Assembly: GCF_017068455.1 (NCBI RefSeq)
Contig: NZ_CP070608.1
Coordinates: forward strand, 248,001-312,000
Reading direction: 5' to 3'
Source of the DNA: Fulvivirga lutea
GTDB lineage: Bacteria; Bacteroidota; Bacteroidia; Cytophagales; Cyclobacteriaceae
Length of the DNA stretch: 64,000 bases
Each line of letters starts with the position of its first letter. Within the stretch, counting starts at the first letter, position 1. The notes under the pieces were generated by a model, which saw only the letters and a program-made list of their open reading frames with translations, was not told the DNA's origin and did not search any database. Of this stretch, positions 26,670-37,288 are shown in pieces. The position numbers and the translations under genes were made by a program.

Positions 26670-27720
26670 GCGACTAACAAAATTCACAAAGAACATTTTT
26701 CTATCAATAGGATGTAGTGAATCAGATGCTGATCTAGCAACCAATGTTCTAATAAAAGCTGACTTAAGAGGTATTGATTCTCACGGTGTGGCACGGTTAA
26801 TTGGATACGTACGACTATGGGAAACAGATAGAGTAAATCCCAAACCTGAAATTAAAATAGTGCACGAAACCCCTAGTACAGCAGTTGTTGACGGTGATAA
26901 AGGTTTAGGTTTGGTAGTGGCTCCAAAAGCTATGGAAATAGCCATGGAAAAAGCTGATAAAGTTGGTACCGGTTGGGTGAGCGTTAAAAATTCGAACCAT
27001 TTCGGGATAGCAGGTTATCACGCCATGATGGGACTAGAAAGAGATATGATTGGTATGGCTATGACGAATGCAAGTCCTTTAGTAGCTCCTACATTCGCTA
27101 CGGAAAGAATGCTAGGAACTAATCCTATAGCTGTAAGCATACCCACTAAAAATCAACCTCCTTTTGTAGCGGATTTAGCAACAACTACTGCTGCTAATGG
27201 CAAACTGGAAATTCTACAACGCAAAGATGTAGAAGCACCCTTAGGTTGGGTACAGAAAAAAGATGGCAGTGCATCCACTAACCCTAATGAATTAAAAGAT
27301 GGCGGAGCACTACTTCCACTAGGTGGTGATCGAGAACATGGGAGCCACAAAGGTTATGCACTAGGATCCATCGTAGATATTTTCTCTGCGGTTTTCAGTG
27401 GTGCCAACTATGGGCCTTGGGCGCCTCCGTTTGTAAGCTTTCTACCCTTACCTGAAAATCCGGTGGGTGAAGGCTTAGGTCATTTCGTAGGTGCTATGCG
27501 CATAGATGCCTGGAGGCCAGCCGATGAATTTAAATCTCACATGGATAACTGGATTTCCCGTTTTAGAGAAACAAAGGCCATTGAAGGTAAGAAGGTATTA
27601 ATACCAGGTGATCCAGAAAGAGAGTTTGAAGCTAAAAGAATAAAAGAGGGAATCCCTCTAAATTCAAAAGTGGTGGCTGATTTGCAGGAGTTGGCTGAAA
27701 AGTTTGGTGTTAAACTTTAG
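26647..27720 (+). CDS. Ldh-family NAD(P)-dependent dehydrogenase (malate/L-lactate type)
   Basis: These 357 residues belong to the family of malate/lactate/ureidoglycolate dehydrogenases that is unrelated to classical LDH. Hallmarks are DLRGIDSHGVARLIGYV (catalytic His, near residues 37-53), VSVKNSNHFGIAGYHA, GTNPIAVSIP and GDREHGSHKGYALG. Substrate specificity cannot be read from these motifs. The ATG at 26647 lies inside the upstream gene's last codons, making an overlapping pair with the Ppx/GppA gene. Confidence 0.9.
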   Translation: MEEIIPVERLTKFTKNIFLSIGCSESDADLATNVLIKADLRGIDSHGVARLIGYVRLWETDRVNPKPEIKIVHETPSTAVVDGDKGLGLVVAPKAMEIAMEKADKVGTGWVSVKNSNHFGIAGYHAMMGLERDMIGMAMTNASPLVAPTFATERMLGTNPIAVSIPTKNQPPFVADLATTTAANGKLEILQRKDVEAPLGWVQKKDGSASTNPNELKDGGALLPLGGDREHGSHKGYALGSIVDIFSAVFSGANYGPWAPPFVSFLPLPENPVGEGLGHFVGAMRIDAWRPADEFKSHMDNWISRFRETKAIEGKKVLIPGDPEREFEAKRIKEGIPLNSKVVADLQELAEKFGVKL

Positions 27721-27721
27721 C

Positions 27722-28264
27722 TTAAAATCCCAAGGTTACCCCAATTCTAAACACCCATGGGCTGTTATAAGGTGATTTATCTTCATCATAGAGTACATTA
27801 TACAATGCTGCGATATTGAAACCAGCATTTCTACCTAATGGTTGAAAATAACCGCCACCTACAAATGCCCCCGGAACCCACTCTCTTCTTGATGAGCCAT
27901 CATTAATATTGAAAAATTCAAGGCTCAAATTTTCATACTCTGCCTGTGCATAGAATTGCTCTTGAATATTATGCCTAGCAAAGAGACGGTAACCATAAAT
28001 GTTAGTTTCAAAATCTTCAAAATTGTCAAATTCTCTTTTGAAGTAAATATAGGTGATGCCCAGACCTGCCGAGAAGTCATCAGTAAATCGGTACCCGACT
28101 AAAGGTGAAATTTCAATGTTTGTAATTGTTCCAAATTGAAGCCCAAGATTACCCCCAAAATAAATTCTATCAGATAGTTTATCACCATCTAATTCATTCC
28201 CTGTCTGAGCTAAAGATGCATATGACATCAAAGCAAAGACAAATAGAACAGCGTATTTTTTCAT
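27722..28264 (-). CDS. Small outer-membrane beta-barrel protein
   Basis: This protein has 180 residues with a signal peptide (MKKYAVLFVFALMSYASLAQ). Alternating amphipathic strands run through to an aromatic C-terminus (WVFRIGVTLGF), the layout of 8-strand barrels. No enzymatic motif is seen and the role is unknown. It overlaps the upstream ftsB-like gene by 4 bp (ATGA), so they are translated from one message. It ends 1 bp from the end of the convergent dehydrogenase gene. Confidence 0.8.
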   Translation of the reverse strand: MKKYAVLFVFALMSYASLAQTGNELDGDKLSDRIYFGGNLGLQFGTITNIEISPLVGYRFTDDFSAGLGITYIYFKREFDNFEDFETNIYGYRLFARHNIQEQFYAQAEYENLSLEFFNINDGSSRREWVPGAFVGGGYFQPLGRNAGFNIAALYNVLYDEDKSPYNSPWVFRIGVTLGF

Positions 28265-28548
28265 TCCTCTTCTTCGATAATAAATAAGTCTTCTGACTCT
28301 TTTTTCATGAGGTACTTCTCGCGTGCGAATTTCTCCAGTTTTTTCTTGCTACTAAAAAGCTCCTCACGCTCCTGCTTTACCTCAGTAATTTTCTCTAGAT
28401 AATACGCTTTTTGGTCTTCAAGGTTCTTCCTTTTTTGATTCAATTTGTATTGGGTGTAGATATCGTTTGAATCAATAAAAAGCATCCAGATTAAAAAGAA
28501 AATACCAAACAAGAAGTAAAAGTTTCTGCTAAATCTTGGAATTTGCAT
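28261..28548 (-). CDS. FtsB/DivIC-family cell-division protein (septum formation initiator)
   Basis: This protein has 95 residues. A short basic N-terminus is followed by one membrane helix (about 9-24, FYFLFGIFFLIWMLFI), then a coiled coil (about 35-72) rich in Lys, Glu and Gln, and the family-typical REKYLMKKESEDLF end. FtsB/DivIC proteins bridge FtsL and FtsQ/DivIB in the divisome. It lies downstream of eno but behind the eno terminator, so it has its own promoter. An eno-ftsB neighbourhood is common in bacteria and supports the call. Confidence 0.85.
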   Translation of the reverse strand: MQIPRFSRNFYFLFGIFFLIWMLFIDSNDIYTQYKLNQKRKNLEDQKAYYLEKITEVKQEREELFSSKKKLEKFAREKYLMKKESEDLFIIEEEE

Positions 28549-28600
28549 TGTATGATAGTTTAAAAAATATGTTTGAATATAAGAATAAATACGATTTTCT

Positions 28601-28630
28601 AAAAAAAGCCGGCTGAAGAACCGGCTTTTT
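28601..28630 (-). terminator. Intrinsic terminator of the carA-eno transcript
   Basis: A 10-bp perfect stem AAAAAGCCGG (28603-28612) with CCGGCTTTTT (28621-28630) and an 8-base loop. The minus strand runs on into a T-rich tract (TTTTTTT). It lies 25 bp past the eno stop. Confidence 0.92.
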
Positions 28631-28654
28631 AGATATGTAATCGTACAGTATACT

Positions 28655-29935
<1,281 letters not shown>

Positions 29936-31039
29936 TTATTTTTTAGATTTCATTAATTCAATAAATTGATCGAATAGGTATCTGCTATCATGTGGTCCTG
30001 GAGAAGCTTCAGGGTGATACTGCACTGAAAATGCGTTCTTACCTTTTACTTTGATACCTGCCACAGTATCATCATTTAAATGGCGGTGAGTAACTTCTAC
30101 TTTATCAGATTTCTCTATGTCTTCAGCAGAAACCACAAACCCATGATTTTGGGATGTAATCTCACTTTTACCTGTTCCTAAATTTAATATTGGATGATTT
30201 AAACCTCTATGGCCGTGGTGCATTTTATATGTACCAATGCCACAGGCTCTGGCTAAGATTTGATGACCTAAACATATGCCAAATAATGGTTTATCTTCCT
30301 TGAGTATTTCTTTTACTGTTTCCACAGCATAATCCATTACGGATGGGTCACCAGGTCCGTTGGATATAAAATAACCATCAGGATTGAAAGATTTAAGATC
30401 TTCGAATGTAGATTTTGCAGGGAAAACTTCACAATAAACACCTCTTGAAATAAGGTTCTTTAATATGCTGTTTTTAATACCTAAATCTAATACAGCAACT
30501 TTGAATTCAGCATTTTCATCTCCCAGTTTCTTTCTTTCCTTAGTACATACTTTAGAAGAAAGTTCCAGACCATCCATAGAAGGGACTTTTGCAAGTTCTT
30601 TTTTAAGTTCATCAGGGTTCAATTCAGAAGAAATAATCGCATTCATTGCTCCTTTACTTCTAATATGCCTAACAAGCATTCTTGTGTCAATATCTGCTAT
30701 GCCTGTAACCTCATGCCTTTCTAAATACTGCTGGAGACTTTCATTTGATCTTTGTCTACTGGCTATCGGAGAATAATCATTAACAACAATTCCGCTTATT
30801 TTAGGATAGTCAGACTCATTTTCATCCTCAATAACCCCATAGTTTCCTATGTGCGAATTAGTATTAACAATTATTTGGCCCGTATAAGATGGGTCTGTGT
30901 AAATTTCCTGGTAGCCAGTCATGCCCGTATTAAAGCATATTTCACCACCTTTTGTTCCATTTTTACCTATTGCTGTACCTTCAAAAAGAAGACCATCTTC
31001 AAGTAACAGATAGGCTTTTTGTTTCGTGGTTGTATCCAT
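29936..31039 (-). CDS. carA: Carbamoyl-phosphate synthase small subunit
   Basis: This 367-residue glutaminase subunit feeds ammonia to CarB for pyrimidine and arginine synthesis. The N-terminal CPSase domain (LLEDGLLFEGTAIG, NTGMTGYQEI) is followed by a class I glutamine amidotransferase with the nucleophile in FGICLGHQILA and the catalytic His in QYHPEASPGPHDS. CarB is not in the window. The rplQ-carA-eno order is one I know from other Bacteroidota. It has its own probable promoter at 31056, just past the rplQ terminator. Confidence 0.96.
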   Translation of the reverse strand: MDTTTKQKAYLLLEDGLLFEGTAIGKNGTKGGEICFNTGMTGYQEIYTDPSYTGQIIVNTNSHIGNYGVIEDENESDYPKISGIVVNDYSPIASRQRSNESLQQYLERHEVTGIADIDTRMLVRHIRSKGAMNAIISSELNPDELKKELAKVPSMDGLELSSKVCTKERKKLGDENAEFKVAVLDLGIKNSILKNLISRGVYCEVFPAKSTFEDLKSFNPDGYFISNGPGDPSVMDYAVETVKEILKEDKPLFGICLGHQILARACGIGTYKMHHGHRGLNHPILNLGTGKSEITSQNHGFVVSAEDIEKSDKVEVTHRHLNDDTVAGIKVKGKNAFSVQYHPEASPGPHDSRYLFDQFIELMKSKK

Positions 31040-31055
31040 TAAATTTAGTTTGGTG

Positions 31056-31063
31056 CAAAAATA
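31056..31063 (-). promoter_or_regulatory. Probable carA promoter (-7 element TATTTTTG)
   Basis: TATTTTTG on the minus strand, 17 bp before the carA ATG. It overlaps the T-run of the rplQ terminator, so the same bases end one transcript and could begin the next. The -33 box is poor. Confidence 0.45.
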
Positions 31064-31095
31064 AAAAAAGGGATTAGATATAAATCCAATCCCTT
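31061..31095 (-). terminator. Intrinsic terminator of the ribosomal superoperon
   Basis: An 8-bp stem AAGGGATT (31068-31075) with AATCCCTT (31088-31095) and a 12-base loop. It is followed on the minus strand by TTTTTTTAT. It lies 24 bp past the rplQ stop and closes the rplC-rplQ gene run. Confidence 0.85.
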
Positions 31096-31118
31096 CTATT
31101 TTTTAGAAATTCAACGTT

Positions 31119-31727
31119 TTAGTTGTCTTTCTCTTCATCCTTTTTCTCTTCTTTAGCTTCTGCCTTAGGTTCTTCTGCCTTTGGCTCTTCCTTCGCTTCT
31201 TCAGCTTTAGCTTCTACTTCTTCTACAGCTTCCGCCTTTGGCTCTTCTTTCTTCTCAGATTTTGCTTCCGTTGCTTCTGCTTTAGGAGCATCGTCCTTCT
31301 TGCTGCTTCCACCTCTTCGGCTTCTTCTAGTCTTAGATTTCTTAGCCCCCTTCTCTTCAAGCATCAACTCATTGTAGTCAACTAACTCAATGATACACAT
31401 GTCTGCATTATCACCAAGTCTGTTTCCTAACTTAAGAATTCTTGTGTAACCACCTGGTCTGTCAGCAATTTTAGTTGCTACTTCATCAAATAGTTCTTTA
31501 ACAGAATCTTTATCGTTTAAGTAAGAGAAAACAACTCGTCTAGAGTGTGTAGTGTCATCTTTAGCTTTTGTAAGGATAGGCTCTACATATTTTCTTAACG
31601 CTCTTGCTTTTGCTACTGTAGTAGTGATTCTCTTGTTTGAAATCAATGAAGAGGCCATATTAGAAAGCATTGCACTTCTATGAGGAGCAGTTCTTCCTAA
31701 ATGATTAAATTTCTTACCGTGTCTCAT
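31119..31727 (-). CDS. rplQ: Ribosomal protein bL17 with long charged C-terminal tail
   Basis: This protein has 202 residues. The first ~120 are canonical bL17 ([21 protein letters not shown], ending IELVDYN). The remaining ~80 are a basic patch ([14 protein letters not shown]) followed by a low-complexity Lys/Glu/Ala tail. The core sits near the peptide exit tunnel, so the tail would reach into solvent there. Long tails of this sort occur in Bacteroidota bL17, and their function is unknown. It is last in the operon and 6 bp after rpoA. Confidence 0.96.
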   Translation of the reverse strand: MRHGKKFNHLGRTAPHRSAMLSNMASSLISNKRITTTVAKARALRKYVEPILTKAKDDTTHSRRVVFSYLNDKDSVKELFDEVATKIADRPGGYTRILKLGNRLGDNADMCIIELVDYNELMLEEKGAKKSKTRRSRRGGSSKKDDAPKAEATEAKSEKKEEPKAEAVEEVEAKAEEAKEEPKAEEPKAEAKEEKKDEEKDN

Positions 31728-31733
31728 TGCTTA

Positions 31734-32723
31734 TTATTCTTCATCAAGTTTATACTTGGATAGATCCATACCGAAAGTAAGGTTCTTATCCTGAACTAAT
31801 TGCTCAAGTTCAGCTAATGACTTTTTACCAAAGTTTCTGAACTTCATCATATCAGAAATTTCTAATCTTACTAGATCGCCTAAAGTTTTTACATCAGCCG
31901 CCTTTAAGCAATTGTAAGCTCTTACTGATAAGTCTAAATCGTTAAGTTGAGTTTTCAACAACTTACGCATGTGAAGCATCTCTTCATCCACTTGCTCAAT
32001 TTCACCAGCTCTCTCAGTTTCTAATTCGATAGACTTGTCAGAGAACAACATGAAATGCTGAATAAGTATGTGAGCAGCACCTTCTAATGCTTTCTCAGGA
32101 TGAATTGATCCATCAGTTTCAATATCTAAAACTAACTGCTCATAGTCAGTTTTCTGCTCTACCCTTGTATTCTCAACGCTGTATTTCACATTTTTGATAG
32201 GTGTGAAGATCGCATCGATTGGAATAAATCCGAATACTTGCTCAGCAGGTTTGTTTTCTTCAGCAGGTAAATAACCTCTTCCTTTGTCAACAGATAATTC
32301 GATTTCGAAATCAACTGAATCATCAAGATTACAGATTACTAAATCTGGGTTAAGTACTTCAAAAGCAGAAGTGAAATTAGAAATATCACCAGCTTTGAAT
32401 TCCTTTTGATTTTTTATTGAAACTGTAATTTTATTATCAAAAGAATCTCCGATTTTCTTAAATCTTACCATTTTAAGGTTTAAGATAATTTCAGAAACAT
32501 CTTCTACAACACCTTCTATCGTTGAGAATTCGTGTAACACACCAGGAACTTTAATTCCTGTAATGGCATGACCCTCTAAAGAAGAAAGTAAAATTCTTCT
32601 TAGGGCATTACCAATAGTTACACCGTACCCTTTTTCAAGAGGTTTAAATGTGAAGATACCATGAAAGTCATCCGCCTTTTCCATGGCGACCTTATCTGGC
32701 ATTTGGAATGCTAAAATTGACAT
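31734..32723 (-). CDS. rpoA: RNA polymerase alpha subunit
   Basis: This protein has 329 residues. The N-terminal dimerisation domain (about 1-230) has [21 protein letters not shown] linker leads to the alpha-CTD (about 255-325, [20 protein letters not shown] and [17 protein letters not shown]), which contacts DNA and activators. Its position after rpsD and before rplQ is the usual one. A 9-bp hairpin lies in the 66-bp gap to rpsD. Confidence 0.98.
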   Translation of the reverse strand: MSILAFQMPDKVAMEKADDFHGIFTFKPLEKGYGVTIGNALRRILLSSLEGHAITGIKVPGVLHEFSTIEGVVEDVSEIILNLKMVRFKKIGDSFDNKITVSIKNQKEFKAGDISNFTSAFEVLNPDLVICNLDDSVDFEIELSVDKGRGYLPAEENKPAEQVFGFIPIDAIFTPIKNVKYSVENTRVEQKTDYEQLVLDIETDGSIHPEKALEGAAHILIQHFMLFSDKSIELETERAGEIEQVDEEMLHMRKLLKTQLNDLDLSVRAYNCLKAADVKTLGDLVRLEISDMMKFRNFGKKSLAELEQLVQDKNLTFGMDLSKYKLDEE

Positions 32724-32747
32724 ATTAGTATTAGCTTTAATTGTTGT

Positions 32748-32770
32748 AGTCCCGATAAAAGATCGGGACT
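32748..32770 (-). promoter_or_regulatory. Hairpin between rpsD and rpoA
   Basis: A perfect 9-bp stem, AGTCCCGAT and ATCGGGACT, with a 5-base loop. It lacks a T-run, so it should not terminate. It could protect or process the message, or be a binding site for ribosomal protein S4. Confidence 0.6.
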
Positions 32771-32789
32771 AGTAAATATTTTATTTCGA

Positions 32790-33395
32790 TTACTTAGAGT
32801 AAAGTTCAACGATTAGCTGCTCGTTAATGTTCTCAGGAATATCATCACGCTGAGGAACAGAAACTACCTTTCCAGCTAATTCACTAGCATCAAACTCTAA
32901 CCAAGGGAATCTTTTGGCTCCGTTTGTTGCAAGGCTATCAGTAACAGCTTCTAATGATTTAGAACGCTCTCTAACCGCTACAACATCTCCGATTCTTAAA
33001 GAAACAGAAGGAACATTTACGATTTCACCATTTACAGTGATGTGCTTGTGTAGAACTAATTGTCTTGCAGCTCTTCTAGTAGGAGCAATACCTAATCTGA
33101 ATACTGTGTTATCCAATCTAGCTTCAAGCATTTGCAATAGGATTTCACCAGTTACACCAGATTTTCTAGAAGCTTTCTTGAATATGTTAGCAAATTGCTT
33201 CTCTAATACACCGTAAGTGTATTTAGCCTTTTGCTTTTCCATTAACTGGATAGCATATTCAGATTGCTTTCTTCTTCTGCTTCTACCATGTTGGCCCGGA
33301 GGGTATGCTTTTTTAGCAACCGCCTTGCTTGGACCAAATATTGGCTCATTAAATCTTCTAGCAATTTTCGCTTTCGGACCTCTGTATCTTGCCAT
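32790..33395 (-). CDS. rpsD: Ribosomal protein uS4
   Basis: This 201-residue primary 16S-binding protein has an S4 RNA-binding domain at about 92-155 ([26 protein letters not shown], quoted in part: [20 protein letters not shown]). The N-terminus [17 protein letters not shown] lacks the zinc cysteines of the C+ form. Elsewhere uS4 represses its own operon by binding a pseudoknot in the leader. Confidence 0.98.
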   Translation of the reverse strand: MARYRGPKAKIARRFNEPIFGPSKAVAKKAYPPGQHGRSRRRKQSEYAIQLMEKQKAKYTYGVLEKQFANIFKKASRKSGVTGEILLQMLEARLDNTVFRLGIAPTRRAARQLVLHKHITVNGEIVNVPSVSLRIGDVVAVRERSKSLEAVTDSLATNGAKRFPWLEFDASELAGKVVSVPQRDDIPENINEQLIVELYSK

Positions 33396-33421
33396 TTCTT
33401 ATTCTTTCTTAATAGATAATA

Positions 33422-33814
33422 TTATACTCTTCTTCTTTTAGGAGGTCTACATCCATTGTGTGGTAATGGAGTAACATCCTTAATCATAGTAACTTCAATA
33501 CCAGTATTTTGGATAGTACGGATAGCTGATTCTCTACCTGCACCAGGGCCTTTTACTAGTACTTCTACTTTTCTTAAACCAAGATCATAAGCTTTTTGAG
33601 CGCAATCTTGTGCTGCCATCTGAGCTGCATATGGAGTGTTCTTTTTAGAACCTTTGAATCCCATTTTACCGGCTGATGCCCATGATATCACCTGACCAGT
33701 TGTATTAGTCATTGATATGATGATGTTATTGAACGAAGCTTTGATATGCGCTTGACCAATAGCCTCTACAGCTACTACACGCTTTTTTGCTTTATCTTTT
33801 CTTTTCTGTGCCAT
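33422..33814 (-). CDS. rpsK: Ribosomal protein uS11
   Basis: A 130-residue protein of the 30S platform next to the 3' end of 16S rRNA. It ends in the conserved [13 protein letters not shown] and carries [13 protein letters not shown] and TQSTGQ-like [13 protein letters not shown]. It sits between rpsM and rpsD, as usual. The start ATG at 33814 follows the rpsM stop by 18 bp. Confidence 0.98.
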   Translation of the reverse strand: MAQKRKDKAKKRVVAVEAIGQAHIKASFNNIIISMTNTTGQVISWASAGKMGFKGSKKNTPYAAQMAAQDCAQKAYDLGLRKVEVLVKGPGAGRESAIRTIQNTGIEVTMIKDVTPLPHNGCRPPKRRRV

Positions 33815-33832
33815 CGTTAATTACACTATTTA

Positions 33833-34210
33833 TTATTTAGTAGCTTTTTTCTTGTTAGCTACAGTCTTTCTCTTACCTTTTCTTGTTCTAGAGTTGTTCT
33901 TAGTTCTTTGTCCTCTAACCGGAAGACCTTTTCTATGTCTAAGACCTCTGTAACAACCGATATCTAACAATCTTTTGATACTAAGTTGAACTTCTGACTT
34001 AAGAACACCTTCTACTTTGTGATTCTCACTGATAATGTTACGAATCGCTGTAGATTCGTCATCAGTCCAATCTTGTGCTTTTTTGTTAGGATCCACCCCA
34101 GCCTGCTCAAGAATATTTTGCGCTGTACTTCTTCCTATACCAAAAATATAGGTAAGGGCAATTACGCCTCTTTTATTATCTGGAATATCAACTCCTGCAA
34201 TACGTGCCAT
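33833..34210 (-). CDS. rpsM: Ribosomal protein uS13
   Basis: A 125-residue 30S head protein touching the P-site tRNA and the bridge to 50S. It has [20 protein letters not shown] at the N-terminus, [14 protein letters not shown], and the conserved [19 protein letters not shown], followed by a basic tail rich in Lys and Arg. It follows rpmJ by 3 bp. Confidence 0.98.
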   Translation of the reverse strand: MARIAGVDIPDNKRGVIALTYIFGIGRSTAQNILEQAGVDPNKKAQDWTDDESTAIRNIISENHKVEGVLKSEVQLSIKRLLDIGCYRGLRHRKGLPVRGQRTKNNSRTRKGKRKTVANKKKATK

Positions 34211-34213
34211 AAC

Positions 34214-34330
34214 TTAGCCTTGTCTTTGTTTAAACCTTGGATTCTTTTTATTAATTACGTAGACCTTCCCATTTCTTCTGATCACTTTGCAATCAGCGCT
34301 ACGTTTTTTAACAGATGCTTTAACTTTCAT
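34214..34330 (-). CDS. rpmJ: Ribosomal protein bL36
   Basis: A 38-residue gene, easily missed because of its size. It reads [19 protein letters not shown] and ends [12 protein letters not shown]. It keeps only one cysteine (DCKV), so it is the zinc-free form of bL36. Its place between infA (stop 34338) and rpsM (start 34210) is where bL36 is found in most bacteria. Confidence 0.95.
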   Translation of the reverse strand: MKVKASVKKRSADCKVIRRNGKVYVINKKNPRFKQRQG

Positions 34331-34337
34331 CAGTATC

Positions 34338-34556
34338 TTATTTATATCTATAAACTATTCGTCCCTTTGTTAAATCGTAAGGCGACATTTCTAACTTCAC
34401 TTTGTCACCCGGTAAAATCTTAATATAGTTCATTCTCATTTTGCCAGATATATGCGCAATTACTTCGTGTCCATTTTCTAACTCAACTCTAAACATTGCG
34501 TTAGATAATGCTTCTGTAATTGTACCATCTTGCTCAATAGACTGCTGTTTTGCCAT
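34338..34556 (-). CDS. infA: Translation initiation factor IF-1
   Basis: A 72-residue single OB-fold (S1-like) protein that binds the ribosomal A site at initiation. It shows [40 protein letters not shown] and the end [13 protein letters not shown]. It lies 1 bp after the map stop, so map and infA are translationally linked. Confidence 0.98.
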   Translation of the reverse strand: MAKQQSIEQDGTITEALSNAMFRVELENGHEVIAHISGKMRMNYIKILPGDKVKLEMSPYDLTKGRIVYRYK

Positions 34557-34557
34557 A

Positions 34558-35331
34558 TTAAAACTTAAAGTTTTCTTCTATATATTTATGGGTCGTTAAG
34601 ACCTCAGTTCCTTCTTTAAATATTGCTACTGTATGTTCAAAGTGGGCAGATGGTTTCCTATCTGCTGTTCTTATTGTCCATCCATCGTCTTCCTGAACTA
34701 CACTTTTAGAACCCAGATTAATCATAGGCTCAATTGCTATAACCAATCCATCATTTAGTTTAGGTCCTCTACCAGGTTTACCATAATTTGGCACTTCCGG
34801 ACTTTCATGAAGTTCTTCTCCTATTCCGTGCCCCACTAACTCACGAACAATACCATACCCAAATGGTTCCACATGTTTTTGAATAGCGCTGGCTATATCA
34901 CCAATTCTATTTCCACACACAGCTTTTTCAATACCTTTATAAAGCGACTCTTTTGTCACTTTCAAGAGCTTTAACGTTTCGTCATTCACTTTTCCTACTG
35001 GGTAAGTGTAAGCTGAATCGCTATGAAACCCTTTGAAGAAGACACCACAATCAACTGATATAATGTCACCTTCTTTTAATTCATAATCGCTTGGAAATCC
35101 GTGAACTACGTTCTCATTTAATGAAATACATAGTGACGCAGGAAATCCGTTGAAATTTTTAAATGAAGGTACTCCTCCATGATCTCTTATGAACTCTTCT
35201 GCAATTCTGTCAAGCTCAATGGTTTTAACACCTGGCTTAACATGCTTTGCAACTTCACCGTGCGCTTTTCCTAAAATTTGCGCACTTTCTTTTATTAGTT
35301 CTACTTGCTCTCTAGTCTTGTAATGAATCAT
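34558..35331 (-). CDS. map: Methionine aminopeptidase, type I
   Basis: This 257-residue enzyme removes the start methionine from new proteins. The five metal ligands are visible: Asp in SVDCGVFF, Asp in FHSDSAYTY, His in [12 protein letters not shown], Glu in IAIEPMIN and Glu in HFEHTVAIF. It is somewhat longer than short type Ia forms only by ordinary loops. It lies between secY and infA as in many Bacteroidota and Gram-positives. Confidence 0.97.
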   Translation of the reverse strand: MIHYKTREQVELIKESAQILGKAHGEVAKHVKPGVKTIELDRIAEEFIRDHGGVPSFKNFNGFPASLCISLNENVVHGFPSDYELKEGDIISVDCGVFFKGFHSDSAYTYPVGKVNDETLKLLKVTKESLYKGIEKAVCGNRIGDIASAIQKHVEPFGYGIVRELVGHGIGEELHESPEVPNYGKPGRGPKLNDGLVIAIEPMINLGSKSVVQEDDGWTIRTADRKPSAHFEHTVAIFKEGTEVLTTHKYIEENFKF

Positions 35332-35339
35332 TATCTGAA

Positions 35340-36653
35340 CTAGGCAGCAGCAATTTGAGATCGTCCTTTTACTTTTCCGGACTTCATCATTCCTTCATAA
35401 TGTCTCATCAACAAATAACTTTCTATTTGTTGCAAAGTATCAAGAATTACACCCACCATAATGATCAATGATGTTCCGCCAAAAAACTGAGCGAAATTAC
35501 CACTTACACCAGCTTGAACAGCAAATGCAGGTAGTATAGCAACGATTGCCAAGAATATTGATCCTGGTAATGTAATTTTTGTTAAAATCTGATCTATGAA
35601 TTCAGAAGTTTGCTTTCCAGGCTTAATACCAGGAATAAAACCTCCATTTCTTTTCAAATTATCAGCTATGTCATTAGGGTTAACAGTAATAGCCGTGTAA
35701 AAGAATGTAAAAACAAGTATTAACAAACCAAACACTAAGTTATACTGCCAGCTGTAAGGGTCAGCAAAAGTACTTCCAATATATGCCCCGATATCACTAT
35801 CTTGCCATAAACCGGCAATCATTGATGGAATGAACATTAATGCCTGAGCAAAAATGATAGGCATTACACCTGAAGCATTCACTTTTAATGGAATATAATC
35901 TCTTTTACCACCGTACAACTTGTTACCAATAACTTGCTTTGCATACTGAATAGGTATTCTTCTCGCAGCCTGTGTTAGCATTACTGTTGCCATTACCACG
36001 AAGAATAATGCCACAATTTCCAACACAAACATAAGAGCTCCACTCATGCCTCTTGTCATCATTTCACTTACGATTGATCCAGGAAACCTAGATATGATAC
36101 CAATCATAATAAGCATAGAAATACCGTTTCCAATACCCTTATCGGTGATTCTCTCACCTAGCCACATACAGAACATGGTTCCCGCAACCAAGATTACCAT
36201 TGAAGCAACCTGGAAAAATGCAGCTGAATACATGATAGCTTCAGCAGGTATCGTTACAGCTAAGTAACTACCGCCTTGAGCTGCTGTAATAGCTATTGTT
36301 AAAAATCTCGTGATTTGAGTTAATCTTTTTCTTCCAGATTCACCTTCCTTTTGAAGCTTTTGGAAGTAAGGTACAGCCACTGTCAACAACTGAATAACAA
36401 TTGAGGCAGAAATATAAGGCATAATACCTAGAGCAAAAATCGAAGCCCTACTAAATGAACCTCCTAAAAAGGTATTTAAAAGATCGAATATACCACCAGT
36501 AGCTCCACTACCTAATGCATCTGGATCAACTCCGGGAAGCACGATGAATGAACCTAATCTGAAAATCATCAAGAACCCAATAGTATTAAGGATTCTGATT
36601 CTCAGATCTTCAATTGAAAATATATTCTTTATAGTAGTAAAAAACTTCTTCAT
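35340..36653 (-). CDS. secY: Protein translocase subunit SecY
   Basis: A 437-residue channel of the Sec pathway in the inner membrane, with about ten membrane helices. Family segments are ALGIMPYISASIVIQLL (helix 2 region), GIGNGISMLIMIGII and KVNASGVMPIIFAQALM. The C-terminal cytoplasmic loop for ribosome and SecA binding includes RNGGFIPGIKPGKQT. It lies 3 bp after rplO. Confidence 0.98.
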   Translation of the reverse strand: MKKFFTTIKNIFSIEDLRIRILNTIGFLMIFRLGSFIVLPGVDPDALGSGATGGIFDLLNTFLGGSFSRASIFALGIMPYISASIVIQLLTVAVPYFQKLQKEGESGRKRLTQITRFLTIAITAAQGGSYLAVTIPAEAIMYSAAFFQVASMVILVAGTMFCMWLGERITDKGIGNGISMLIMIGIISRFPGSIVSEMMTRGMSGALMFVLEIVALFFVVMATVMLTQAARRIPIQYAKQVIGNKLYGGKRDYIPLKVNASGVMPIIFAQALMFIPSMIAGLWQDSDIGAYIGSTFADPYSWQYNLVFGLLILVFTFFYTAITVNPNDIADNLKRNGGFIPGIKPGKQTSEFIDQILTKITLPGSIFLAIVAILPAFAVQAGVSGNFAQFFGGTSLIIMVGVILDTLQQIESYLLMRHYEGMMKSGKVKGRSQIAAA

Positions 36654-36655
36654 AA

Positions 36656-37102
36656 TTACAACGTAGTTGCTTTACCGCCAGCAGCTTCTATTGCTTTAGC
36701 TGCAGTTGCTGAAAAAGCATGAGCCGTAACATCTACTTTAGACTTTAACTCTCCGTTTCCTAATATTTTAACAACATCATTCTTATGAGCCAATCCATTG
36801 TCAACCAATAATTGAAGATCGATTGCTTTCGCTTTAGTTTTGCCTACAAGCTCTTCTAAAGTGCTAAGATTGATTGCTCTGTATTCAATTCTGTTAGGAC
36901 TAGTGAAACCAAACTTAGGTACACGTCTTTGAAGTGGCATTTGACCACCTTCAAAACCTTTTTTCTTGCTGTAACCAGATCTTGATTGAGCACCTTTATG
37001 TCCTCTTGTAGAAGTACCACCTTTACCAGATCCTTGACCTCTACCTATTCTTTTCTTTCCTTTTACAGAACCCTCTGCAGGTTTTAATGTATTGAGTTTC
37101 AT
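36656..37102 (-). CDS. rplO: Ribosomal protein uL15
   Basis: A 148-residue 50S protein. The glycine- and arginine-rich N-terminus GRGQGSGKGGTSTRGHKG threads into 23S rRNA, followed by GFEGGQMPLQRRVPKFGF. It starts 3 bp after rpmD and precedes secY as in most bacteria. Confidence 0.98.
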   Translation of the reverse strand: MKLNTLKPAEGSVKGKKRIGRGQGSGKGGTSTRGHKGAQSRSGYSKKKGFEGGQMPLQRRVPKFGFTSPNRIEYRAINLSTLEELVGKTKAKAIDLQLLVDNGLAHKNDVVKILGNGELKSKVDVTAHAFSATAAKAIEAAGGKATTL

Positions 37103-37104
37103 AA

Positions 37105-37284
37105 TTATATCTCAGTTACAGATACCAAATGGTTCACTTTATTAATCATTCCGTTTACTTGTGGAGTTAATTCCACTTCAACAGATTTATTTATCTTACC
37201 TAAGCCTAAAGCTTTGATAGTTCTCTTTTGTACCTCAGGTCTTCCGATTGTACTTCTTACTTGTGAAATTTTAACTTTAGACAT
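37105..37284 (-). CDS. rpmD: Ribosomal protein uL30
   Basis: A 59-residue gene, easily missed because of its size. It reads MSKVKISQVRSTIGRPEVQK and continues TIKALGLGKINKSVEVE, ending LVSVTEI, the standard bacterial uL30. It lies between rpsE (stop 37289) and rplO (start 37102), its normal place. Confidence 0.96.
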   Translation of the reverse strand: MSKVKISQVRSTIGRPEVQKRTIKALGLGKINKSVEVELTPQVNGMINKVNHLVSVTEI

Positions 37285-37288
37285 GATC

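Noticed and set aside
31123-31377. Plus-strand serine-rich frame opposite the bL17 tail
   Set aside because: It is only the complement of the low-complexity Lys/Glu/Ala codons; no promoter or homology is seen.
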